Made by a program: the position numbers and the translations under genes
Notes under the pieces: generated by a model
Told to the model about the DNA's origin: nothing
The model's input: the letters and a program-made list of their open reading frames with translations, nothing else
Database searches by the model: none
Assembly: GCA_009602725.1 (NCBI GenBank)
Contig: WELB01000048.1
Coordinates: 626,514-639,851, forward strand
Source: Spirogloea muscicola
Lineage: Eukaryota; Streptophyta; Zygnematophyceae; Spirogloeales; Spirogloeaceae
Direction: 5' to 3'
Length of the DNA: 13,338 nucleotides
Part shown: positions 1 to 9,695 of the stretch, in pieces
Layout of the letters: each line of letters starts with the position of its first letter
Numbering within the stretch: position 1 is the first letter of the stretch

Positions 1-20
1 CGGCGTCTCGGCGCGGCGCG

Positions 21-212
21 ATGACGAGGGGCAATCAGCGCGAGGTGGACCGCAAGCGGGCTGCGGCCCGCGCCGCCGCCTCGGGGCCCAAGCGCGACGA
101 CGGGCTCACGCCGCTGCAGCGACGGGAGCGCGACGCCAAGGCGCTGCAGGAGAAGGCGGCCCGCAAGGCCGGCGCGACGGCGGGCGGCCCGACGGCCGGG
201 GGCGGCAAGTGA
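21..212 (+). CDS. SERF: SERF/4F5-family small protein, 63 aa, single exon
   Basis: The ORF starts with the family signature MTRGNQRE and continues with a very basic/acidic, low-complexity body. The KRDDGLTPLQRRERDAKALQ stretch (about residues 24-43) is typical of plant SERF-like (small EDRK-rich factor, 4F5) proteins. The tail is Gly/Ala-rich and ends at TGA 210-212. The length of 63 aa is normal for the family, and no intron is needed to reach the stop. Family members are small, probably disordered proteins; animal SERF modifies amyloid aggregation, and the role in algae is unknown. The 5' UTR and promoter lie outside the window. The ATG chosen is the only one that gives the conserved N-terminus. 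Recognition is by motif only, but the match is strong. Confidence 0.9.
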   Translation: MTRGNQREVDRKRAAARAAASGPKRDDGLTPLQRRERDAKALQEKAARKAGATAGGPTAGGGK

Positions 213-1274
213 CTGTGGGACCGAGGGGGGCCATCCGCCGGATGGCGTGATAACGTGTTGCCCACATACTGGTAGTGTTTACGGTCTAGGGGTTTGAGGC
301 GATGAGGCGATGTTGCGCAGGCTAGCTGCGTCTGCAGCGATGTCGATTTTTGGGGCAGGCCTTTGATCCGGTGAAAGCGGACGGTGCCCGCGCTTGCGTG
401 CATGGCCTGCGCCGCCGTCCTGGCGGCAATGACCTGTCCAGCGTGAGGATCAGGCCTGGCCGGCTGGCTTTCCGATGTTACGTCATTCTTCTTGTCAAAA
501 AGTTGCGCGTATGGGACTTGTTTTCTGCAGAGCAACTCAGTGTGCGTTCCCTCTTCATCTGATCGCTGATGCATCTTATGCTTCTTTTGATTGGTGATAC
601 CCCCACCCCCGTTGTCTTGGTATGATCATTCATCAGAGTCCTTCCTGCTGCATCTCGCATTGTGATGCAGGGCAGCGTAGGCGCTTAACTCTGGTAGTGA
701 GCTACACTCGCCCACTCTGTGCAAATAGACGTTTTTAGATCATAGTGCTGGATGCTTGCAGTCTTTGGCACTGGAGCAGATGGCTGTTGGATGGGGAGTT
801 CTGTGACACCTTCCTCAGTGGCTATAGAAGAAAGCATTGCAGGGGAGGATGGCTGAGAGTGGGGCGTTGGACGAGCTGCACCAGCGTTTGGGGCTTCGTG
901 AGAGACTGAGACTGTCGTCCTACTGGCAACGCGCCAACCTTAGCCAGCAACTTAGTAGACATCGGACATTGAGAATGTTGGCTGGATCGTGAGATGGAAA
1001 GGCTACAGGGGAGTCGCTGCTTAACGCGTTCCCTGGTTCCTGGTACTGTGTACAGTAATATGTAGGCTTGATGTCACATGCAAAATTCACAAGTGTCATC
1101 TTGAAGACATACTCGTATATCGCTGCATTCTCTTAGCTGCAGATATGCCATGTTGCTAGCAGTCCTCTCCGAGTTCCTCCTAGCCGCATACTTTAGCTGA
1201 TTGACCTTCCGTGGAGTTTGCACACCCGGAGAGTGCCTTTGGGTTTGGTTCGTGCTATACATGCATTTTCAAAG
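213..1274. other. Downstream and intergenic stretch after SERF; no convincing gene
   Basis: This stretch follows the SERF stop codon. It has lower GC than the genes and no recognisable protein. I saw no TGTAA poly(A) signal on the + strand, so the 3' end of the SERF transcript is unplaced. The one small ORF worth noting is 849-992 (+), 47 codons from ATG to TGA, starting MAESGALDELHQRLGLRERL; it looks like a charged helix but matches nothing I know. Longer open frames on either strand here begin at non-ATG codons or run antisense to SERF and look spurious. Confidence 0.5.
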
Positions 1275-1502
1275 TCCCTTCAGCGGTCCCAACCGCTTGC
1301 CTTCCGCCACCGTGCCGGTGGCATCCGTGCAGCAGCCTCTGGCTTGCGCAGCAGAGTTCCTATTTCCTCCCTCAGCTTATCACCCTTCTTACTGCCAACA
1401 CAGGGTTACTGAGAGGCCCTTGAGCTGCCCAGCCTGCGGGTTTGCTTCGAAAAGAGGCACTTTAGTGCTCCCACTTATGCATTCGACTGGCTCTCACAGT
1501 CG
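1275..1502 (+). repeat. Composite repeat unit C: degenerate coding tail plus hairpin
   Basis: Reading from TCC at 1275, the frame gives 45 codons to TGA at 1410-1412 (start SLQRS, end TQGY-stop). It aligns without gaps to the 45-codon tail of the copy at 2868-3005, with 20 identical residues, including SLQRS, RAG, AA, SG, SLS and the final Y. About 70 bp after the stop, an imperfect version of the family's hairpin stem occurs as CGACTG (1484-1489), a 7-nt loop, then CAGTCG (1497-1502). The TTTAGTGCTCCC at 1461-1472 resembles TTAGTGCTTCCCC in the unit at 3442. This is the most diverged copy. Confidence 0.55.
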
Positions 1503-1957
1503 CCCCTGAACATTGGCAGCCGCTTCTCTGCCGTCCTCCCATTCCGCCATGGTGAAGGGGGATGTCTTGGCGATGCCGATCGTCAGGAACCGCATCATGA
1601 CCAACTCAAGTTGCATTCAAGGGATCCAAGGCGGTACCGCTGAAGAGAGTTAATTATCCATACACTGTGCGTGCGGCCGCTCGCCAGCTCGCAGCGAATG
1701 TGTGAATTGACTGCGGGCCGCTAGTGAGGAAGAGCACCTGGGGCCTCACACCGGCATGGCCTGCCTCCATCGAGGTAGGAGCCGCGATGGCGGGGCTTGA
1801 CACGTGGGGATGAGACCGCGGCTAACTGAGAAGGTTAGACAGTAGATGAAGCAGTTCTTCTGTGGGTGATGTACGTCATTAGATGTGCTTGCCTTCGTAC
1901 TTGGCCAAGTTGGCCTACGTTTGTTTCAAATAGACGGAGTTCTTTTCTTCTAGAATC
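1503..1957. other. Intergenic stretch with one short ATG ORF
   Basis: No recognisable gene is present. A 34-codon ORF at 1549-1653 (+) begins MVKGDVLAMPIVRNRIM and has a good start context (CCGCCATGG), but it matches no family I know. It could be a first exon, a relic or chance. A CACGTG hexamer lies at 1801-1806. The right side runs into the minus-oriented repeat copies that begin near 1966. Confidence 0.4.
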
Positions 1958-1965
1958 GGGTGAGG

Positions 1966-2045
1966 GCTGTGGAAGAAGCAGCTCTTCCAAAGGGGCCGAG
2001 GGCTGTAGATAGCCAGCCAACACAAGAATGAACAAGTATTGCAGG
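1966..2045 (-). repeat. Hairpin-type repeat copy (minus orientation)
   Basis: Read on the minus strand, this copy shows the family order: CTTGTTCATTCTTG, then a hairpin whose GGCTG...CAGCC stem is at 2000-2018, then CCTCGGCCCCTTTGGAAGAG. The AGCTCTTCCAAAGGGG-like segment is shared almost exactly with the neighbouring copy at 2105-2175. No coding-like tail precedes it. Confidence 0.6.
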
Positions 2046-2104
2046 AGTCTGAACGAAGGCGTATACCACCCAAAAAAGCGGGGCTGTGAAGGCCAGCTCA
2101 ATCG

Positions 2105-2175
2105 AGAAGCAGCTCTCTTCCAAAGGGGGCGAGGGCTGTGAGGTGCCAGCCCACGAAAGAATGGGCCAAGGCAGT
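2105..2175 (-). repeat. Hairpin-type repeat copy (minus orientation)
   Basis: On the minus strand this reads CCCATTCTTTCGTGGGCTGG, followed by the CAGCCC half of the stem and a CCTCGCCCCCTTTGGAAG tail. The six-pair stem GGGCTG/CAGCCC lies at 2133-2152. It resembles the copy at 1966-2045 over most of its length. A recognisable 45-codon tail is not preserved upstream. Confidence 0.6.
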
Positions 2176-2376
2176 CGGAAAGTGATTCATCTCACAAGGA
2201 TAACGAATGCTGCGGACATTGACATTTCTTCAGCCATGTAGATACCATTACAGGAGGGAAGGCATGCAGTGCGCATGATTTGATAAAGGGAGGCAAAGCA
2301 AGCCAGTTCACTGTGTAACAAGAATGAAAACAATCTAACAGGGCTTAAGTAATCGAAAGAAGAACACGAGAACAAA

Positions 2377-2661
2377 TGAGCTCTACCAAAGGAAGTGCGC
2401 GCCCATAGAGAAGAAGGAGGAGGCGGGGGCTGTGGAAAGCCAGCCCAGGAAGAAATGAACAAGGTCCAAAAGGCCGAAAGCCGCTAAGCCGCACATAGCT
2501 ATGCAAGAGGGTACAGCGAATGGGAGCTTAGTAACCCCCGAGTCGGCAGCCGCACGTCGAGTAAATTGCAGAAAAGAGGCACCCCTACAGACCCAGAAGT
2601 AGCAGCCAAAGCACGGCCTGCCCGCAAGTGCACTGCGTGAGCCTGGGACCGTTGGAAGGGA
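2377..2661 (-). repeat. Composite repeat unit E: coding-like tail plus hairpin (minus strand)
   Basis: On the minus strand the segment 2661-2528 encodes RSQAHAVHLRAGRALAATSG and ends near a GGTTAC-TAA stop at 2528-2533. It is clearly related to RSMAHALHLRAGHALAAGSG in the + copy at 2868-3005. Over 21 aligned codons I count 7 identical, 9 synonymous and 5 replacement differences. About 80 bp past the stop comes the family hairpin, with stem GGGCTG/CAGCCC at 2427-2446, after CCTTGTTCATTTCTTCCT. One- or two-base shifts near both ends break the frame, so this is a relic rather than a working exon. Confidence 0.7.
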
Positions 2662-2867
2662 CTGGAAGGAAACTGAAGCGAAACTCAATGTCTCACGAGT
2701 GAGCACATGCATGTCCACCGACTTATCTGGGGCGCCGGAGCACCACCCACTGGCTTGACCTATTGGCTAGGCTTGAGCGGCGGGCTGTGTCCCGCAGACG
2801 CGGCGAGCCAGCCGACTTCAACGCCGCGGGCTCGTGGGCTCAGGTATATCGGATGCGCCTCTCTGTA

Positions 2868-3170
2868 TCCCTGCAGCGGTCCATGGCCCACGCTCTGCAT
2901 CTGCGAGCTGGCCATGCTCTCGCTGCGGGCTCTGGCTTTCGTCAGGGTGATAGCTTCCCGGCAGCTAGTCTGTCGGATCTGAGGCTCCTCACTCGTACTT
3001 ATTGAGTGATCCATCCTCCCCCTGTTTTACCATTGCATCCTCAGGCCCCTTTGTAGCTGCTCACCGCTCTTAGGCCCCTCTAAACCTTCGTGAATTCTTT
3101 TTGGGCTGGCTTTTCGCAGCCCTTGCCCCCATTGGGAGTGCCACTTCTTCTCCGCAGGCCCCCGTCCTCG
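2868..3170 (+). repeat. Composite repeat unit A: open coding-like tail plus hairpin
   Basis: The best-preserved copy. The frame 2868-3005 gives SLQRSMAHALHLRAG, then HALAAGSGFRQGDSFPAASL, then SDLRLLTRTY-stop. That frame stays open upstream to a stop at 2700-2702, but with no ATG near the 5' end. About 100 bp after the stop is the hairpin GGGCTG (3103-3108), an 8-nt loop and CAGCCC (3117-3122), preceded by CCTTCGTGAATTCTTTTT. A fragment in the opposite orientation (CTCTTCCAAAGAGCTGTGG, 3187-3205) follows. I do not recognise the protein. Units A and E point away from each other, with 206 bp between their aligned starts. Confidence 0.65.
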
Positions 3171-3284
3171 AGGGGACAAGAAGTGAGCTCTTCCAAAGAG
3201 CTGTGGATAATCAAGATTCAGATTTGGATCTGGAAAAAGCATAACCACATGTCTTGGGACATGAAGAAAGGGGATTCCTTCTCG

Positions 3285-3378
3285 TACTTTGTTCATTCTT
3301 TCTTGGGCTGGCTTTTCCAGCCCCTGTCCTCAACGGGCGCTCGCGCCTTTTCTTCATGAAGAAAGGGCTCGCCCATTG
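3285..3378 (+). repeat. Hairpin-type repeat copy with the most complete stem
   Basis: The copy reads CTTTGTTCATTCTTTCTT, then GGGCTGG (3305-3311), loop CTTTT, then CCAGCCC (3317-3323): a perfect 7-bp stem. Downstream, 3335-3374 is itself a near-palindrome centred on the AT of TTCATGAA. Its right half (3358-3378) is the exact reverse complement of 3679-3699 in the next unit, 21 of 21 bases. This suggests an inverted junction between two copies. Confidence 0.65.
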
Positions 3379-3441
3379 AGACATGTGCAGCTCAACCTTG
3401 TTCAATGCCTCTTGCATCTTCTGACTAGAGGTTACTGAGTC

Positions 3442-3699
3442 TCGCTGCAGAGGTGTATGGCCGGCGCGCTGCACCTACGTGGTCGGCAGAGCCTCCGGCC
3501 AGGGGACCCACTTTCAGGAGCCTAGCGTCTCTGACCTGCGACTGCTTAGCAGGGGTTACTGAGTGATTCGTAGCTGCTTTGTCTATTTGTGCTTGTCTTT
3601 CTTAGTGCTTCCCCTGGCCCCCTTCTTGTACTTTGTTTATTCTCTCTTTTTTTGGGGTGGCTATTCCAGCCCCTAACCCAATGGGCGAGCCCTTTCTTC
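3442..3699 (+). repeat. Composite repeat unit B: coding-like tail plus hairpin
   Basis: The tail 3442-3562 starts SLQRCMAGALHLRG and, after about seven lost codons and a frame change, ends SVSDLRLLSRGY-stop. It parallels SLSDLRLLTRTY-stop in unit A. Most codon differences from unit A in the alignable ends are synonymous. The hairpin follows about 90 bp later (3654-3673, GGGGTGG/CCAGCCCC with one unpaired position), then CAATGGGCGAGCCC. A truncated extra tail end (TCTGACTAGAGGTTACTGAG) lies just upstream at about 3420-3439. Confidence 0.65.
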
Positions 3700-3740
3700 T
3701 TTCTTTACTGAGCGTCCCCTTGCTGATGTCTTGGCCCTCA

Positions 3741-3809
3741 GGCTCCTTCAGACCTTGTGCATTCCTTTGGGCTGGCCTCTCCCAGCCACCAGTTGATGTC
3801 GCCGCGCTT
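3741..3809 (+). repeat. Repeat copy forming an inverted pair with 4363-4430
   Basis: This 68-69 bp copy contains GGCTGG...CCAGCC (core 3769-3787) and matches the reverse complement of 4363-4430 at about 60 of 68 positions without gaps. It is the closest pair in the cluster and faces inward around a segment of about 550 bp. A short TTTACTGAGCG at 3704-3714 resembles the tail ends of the composite units. Confidence 0.65.
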
Positions 3810-3929
3810 GCTTCTGTGTCCTTCGCTTTGTGCCAAGACAGCCCGAAATAAAAGAGTGACAAGGTCCGAGAAGGAGCCGAAAAACATTCCAAAGCAAGGA
3901 GGCTGTTGAGGAGCTCTCCGCTCCGCTTC

Positions 3930-4158
3930 CCCCCTCCCCCCCCCTCCTCACGTGCGCCGGCTGGTGCGGCCGTTTCCGGCGGCGAGTGCCGCCCGGGCCC
4001 GCGCGGGGCGCCGCCCTCTGCGTCGCGTCCGCCGGAACCCTCGCCGGACCGGCTGGCGACCTCTCCATGACCATCCGGCCACGTGGCACATTCCAACATC
4101 CTGATTCATGTGGCAGCTCGACGCCATGCCGCAGTATCCTTCCACTGGTCCGCGGTGC
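3930..4158. other. GC-rich segment with G-box motifs, no gene assigned
   Basis: A pyrimidine-rich run (about 3915-3948) leads into a very GC-rich stretch up to about 4060. Two CACGTG G-boxes occur here (3949-3954, and 4080-4085 inside CCACGTGG). A third, also CCACGTGG, lies at 4212-4219 in the loop of the adjacent inverted repeat. Long open frames on both strands exist, but they read through the repeats and start poorly, so I do not call a gene. The position, 370-600 bp upstream of the DUF674-like gene, would suit a promoter. Confidence 0.35.
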
Positions 4159-4305
4159 AACGCGCGCTCACCGAGCGCGGCGGCTTCTGCACGCACGGAT
4201 GCCTGCATGCGCCACGTGGTGGCTGACTCGCCGGCGAGCCGCCGCAGCGTCGCGCATGCAGGCATCCGTGCGTGCAGAAGCCGCCGCGCTCGGTGAGCGC
4301 GCGTT
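4159..4305. repeat. Perfect 54-bp inverted repeat with 39-bp spacer
   Basis: The left arm 4159-4212 and right arm 4252-4305 are exact reverse complements over all 54 bases; homology stops sharply at both outer ends. The 39-bp spacer 4213-4251 has a 12-bp palindrome CTCGCCGGCGAG (4227-4238) and short pairs that could extend the stem. As RNA it would form a long perfect hairpin of 147 nt. I see no target-site duplication at the outer ends. It could be a foldback element, a small-RNA precursor or a recent palindromic rearrangement. Confidence 0.85.
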
Positions 4306-4362
4306 AATGGCGGTAAATCAGAGCTTACGCGTTTACAACCATTGCCCGCCTTTGGGAAGAGA

Positions 4363-4430
4363 AAGCGCGGCCAGATTGACTGGTGGCTGGGAAAGGCCAG
4401 CCCAAAAGAATGGACAAGGTCTGAGGGAGC
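4363..4430 (-). repeat. Repeat copy (minus), partner of 3741-3809
   Basis: On the minus strand it reads GCTCCCTCAGACCTTGTCCA, then the hairpin GGCTGG...CCAGCC (core 4385-4403), then CCAGTCAATCTGGCCGCGCT. It differs from the + copy at 3741-3809 at about 8 of 68 positions. It ends about 100 bp before the presumed ATG of the next gene, so it probably lies in that gene's promoter or 5' UTR. Confidence 0.65.
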
Positions 4431-4526
4431 TTGAGTGCTTGAGTGCCTTTGGGAAGGAATAGCTTGTCTTTGCATACGTCAGAGACCCCTCGGCTGCCCT
4501 GCGGCGCCCGCGTCGCGGCGGCCGCC

Positions 4527-5343
4527 ATGGCACCCGGCGCGGCGGCGGGCGCTCGGCGGCGGCGGCGCCTCCGCGTCGCTGCCGAGCGAGCGCTACATCA
4601 TCACCGACGACCTGCAAATCTTCCTCAAGAGCCGTGCAACGCTCGACCTCCTGCTCCAGCTGCAGGGCGGCGGCGGTGCCGGCGACGGCGGCCACGGCGC
4701 CGGGCCGCCCAGGGCCGTGGCCATGGAGGTCAGCCGGGACATGGTGAGCGAGGCGGCGGCACCTGCGCCTCGTCTTGTGGTAGATTGAGGATCCCAATAT
4801 CGATCGAGTACATGGCCAGCTTTCGGCAGACGGGCAATGGCCCATTGGCAACAGCTGTCTACGCTGCCGGAAACTCGTCTCCCACCGCTGTGCTCTCGCC
4901 CCTGCCCTGCGCCGCAGATTGTCGAGCTCGTCCGGAGCTGCCTGGCCAGCAGCACACACCCGCTCAACGATGCCTTTGGCCCGCGATTCCACCGCAGCTT
5001 CCAGAGCCTGGTGAGCATGCAGCTGCAGTTGCTCCTCTTGCCAATAGGATGCGGCCAGTGCTACTAGATGGCACCATCAGCAGTGCCCTGCACGCTTATG
5101 AGTCCAATTCGTGGCCTGTGTGTTGTGCAGCTGCAGCTGGGCTGGAGCCGGCTGTCAATGGAGGCGTGGCGGTGGTGCCCCCGCTCATTGGCGGTGTTCA
5201 GCAGCATGGGTGCGGACGCCTTCTCCTCCACACTATGGCTCCTCCTGCTCTTCCTCGTGGAGCTCTGCCTGCGCATCCTGGCCTCCGTTGGTATCACCAC
5301 GTCGCAGCAGATTGCAACCTTCCGCCGCGCAATTCAGAAATGA
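4527..5343 (+). CDS. DUF674-like protein of unknown function, three exons; start uncertain
   Basis: Exons are about 4527-4743, 4918-5010 and 5131-5343; both introns are phase 0 (ATG|GTGAGC, CTG|GTGAGC; acceptors GCCGCAG and TGTGCAG). Exon 1 has SERYIITDDLQI; exon 1-2 continues MEVSRDM-IVELVRSCLASS and THPLNDAFG. The IITDDL motif, then a Leu-rich segment, then a Leu/Cys-rich helix and S-x-x-PL-x-D-x-F fit the plant DUF674 family, whose function is unknown. Exon 3 (high GC at third positions) has a hydrophobic stretch STLWLLLLFLVELCLRILAS that could be one membrane helix, and stops at TGA 5341-5343. The best start, GCCGCCATGG at 4527, reads MAPGAAAGA and is one base out of frame with the motif. 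Skipping one base near 4554 would give about 173 aa. The motif frame has no ATG of its own before IITDDL, so an upstream exon is the alternative. Confidence 0.5.
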
Positions 5344-6037
5344 AAGCCCACCACATGGGTAGAGGGATAGATGCTCATCCACCTGGCAACCCTGCTCAGA
5401 GCGTCACTTCTTATAAATCTGTAGTGAGGCTAGCAGAACCATAGCGCACTTCATAAATTTTCTAAAATGCTTGCTGTGGCCGAACATGACTTGAATCTTC
5501 CAGTCAGTCTCAAGACAAGCTCACCAAGCTTGACATAGGAGAGGCTCACATATATGTACGCTATCTCCACTGGTCGGCTCTGTCGCCATCCGTAACAGAT
5601 TGCCGGACATGCGTCCGAACTTGACAGAGCACCTGGGAGTTGAGTTCTCTGGCACTGATTAGGCCAGCACTGCAGGCTGTTTGATGATTGAGCGGCCAGC
5701 ATATTGAGTAGAGAGGAGCTGCCATACATAGCTACAGTGGCTGCATGGGCGTTGTTGCTGCCCATAAATTGGAAGCAGTTGTTGCAGAAGGCAACTGAAT
5801 TACCGCACGCCAAGCAACATTTGCATGCGTCTGCATGAACCTCCAATGACTAAAGGGGCACCCCATGTACTATATCATGACTGCATGACTGCAAGGAGCT
5901 ATGTCAAGGTAGGTGGATCTCGATCAGAGAGTAGCCAAAAAATCAACAAATTGCATCAAAGGCTAAAAGCCGCTACTTGCACCGGCAATCTACCTTACAA
6001 ATACTGCTGCCTGTGCAAGCCACCATGCTCTGCTCTC
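5344..6037. other. Convergent intergenic region (3' sides of DUF674-like gene and SAHH)
   Basis: This stretch lies between two stop codons that face each other and should hold both 3' UTRs. It is AT-richer than the exons. A minus-strand frame of about 130 codons (5451-5846) is open but opens with TTG, is Cys-rich without a recognisable pattern, and is probably chance. No RNA gene or repeat was seen. Confidence 0.5.
5995..5999 (-). terminator. Candidate poly(A) signal TGTAA for SAHH
   Basis: TGTAA on the minus strand, about 40 nt downstream of the SAHH stop codon. TGTAA is the usual poly(A) signal of many chlorophyte algae. The short 3' UTR it implies makes this only a candidate. Confidence 0.3.
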
Positions 6038-9134
<3,097 letters not shown>

Positions 9135-9258
9135 GGCGGGCGGCGGCGGCGGCGGCGGCGGGGGAGGTGCCTTGCTTCGAAGGCACAGCAATCGCTGAGG
9201 GCTCGGTCCGAGCGGGGCGGGAAGCCACCCGTTGGCGGGCCGCCGTTTCAAGCGAGTC

Positions 9259-9266
9259 GATATATT
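9259..9266 (-). promoter_or_regulatory. TATA-like element, SAHH side
   Basis: AATATATC on the minus strand inside the palindromic TCGATATATTCGA, about 125 bp upstream of the SAHH start codon and in an otherwise GC-rich setting. Motif and position only. Confidence 0.3.
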
Positions 9267-9524
9267 CGATTTCTGTGGCTATGGCGATGCGGCGGGGGTG
9301 GCCCGGTCACGGCTACGAGCCGGCCGTCGCCCCGATTCATCTGCGCACGGAAACGGAGGAGGAGGGGGGGGGCGCCTCGTGGCCAGGCCTGCGCCCCAGC
9401 CCCGACGGGAGGTGACGGAACGGGGGCACCGACGCCGACGATACCGTCGTGGCGTGTCCGTTGGCGGCGACCCCATTCCAGCCACAGGCTGGCCTAGCGG
9501 GGTCCCGCGACCAGACCCACTGAC

Positions 9525-9532
9525 ATAAATAG
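9525..9532 (+). promoter_or_regulatory. TATA-like element, CSP41a side
   Basis: ATAAATAG on the + strand, about 165 bp upstream of the CSP41a start. GATATAAG at 9545-9552 is a second candidate. Either would give a 5' UTR of about 115-145 nt before ATG 9696. Confidence 0.4.
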
Positions 9533-9695
9533 GCTCCACTTATTAGATATAAGGACGCCCTCTGTGTGCACCTGGCTGGCTTTTACAGCCGCTCCTTTAT
9601 TGTCAGGCAGCCGCATTTCCATTCTTCCATTTCAATCCTCTCCCTTATCCCCGCCGCTGGTCATTCCCGAGCGAGCTCCGGGCCCTGCGCGCGGC

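Larger units (their letters stand above)
9135..9695. promoter_or_regulatory. Divergent promoter region between SAHH (-) and CSP41a (+)
   Basis: The two start codons are 561 bp apart and face away from each other. The SAHH side opens with a GGC/G run (9137-9165), which becomes a GCC-rich 5' UTR on the minus strand. A G-run lies at about 9355-9373. AT-rich candidate TATA elements occur on each side and are listed separately. No other gene is evident; long frames in this GC-rich stretch start at GTG or TTG. Confidence 0.55.

Noticed and set aside
35-574. 179-codon frame on the minus strand at the left edge
   Set aside because: It is antisense to the clear SERF gene, shows no family motif and reads into the SERF 3' region; an artefact of GC-rich sequence.
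4159-4305. tRNA, intrinsic terminator or CRISPR explanation for the inverted repeat
   Set aside because: No tRNA arms or TTC loop, no T-run after the stem, and no regular direct repeats with spacers; the rest of the window is clearly eukaryotic nuclear DNA.
1966-4430. Helitron 3'-end explanation for the GGGCTGG/CCAGCCC hairpins
   Set aside because: I found no consistent CTRR end about 10 bp after the hairpin nor a helicase-like coding segment, so the hairpins alone do not support it.
3602-4475. Several frames of 110-175 codons on both strands sharing TGGWERPAQ-like peptides
   Set aside because: The shared peptides arise because the frames read the inverted repeat copies at 3741-3809 and 4363-4430 and the 54-bp inverted repeat; no family motif, and frames conflict across strands.
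4443-5444. 333-codon + strand frame overlapping the DUF674-like gene
   Set aside because: It opens at GTG rather than ATG, runs through two good introns, and has lower third-position GC than the frame carrying the IITDDL motif.
5451-5846. 131-codon Cys-rich frame on the minus strand downstream of SAHH
   Set aside because: It opens at TTG, has no recognisable domain, and lies in the presumed 3' UTR of SAHH; kept only as a note.
9564-9695. Upstream extension of CSP41a by 44 codons
   Set aside because: The codon at 9564 is GTG, and it lies only about 30-40 bp from the TATA-like element; ATG 9696 gives a normal transit peptide.
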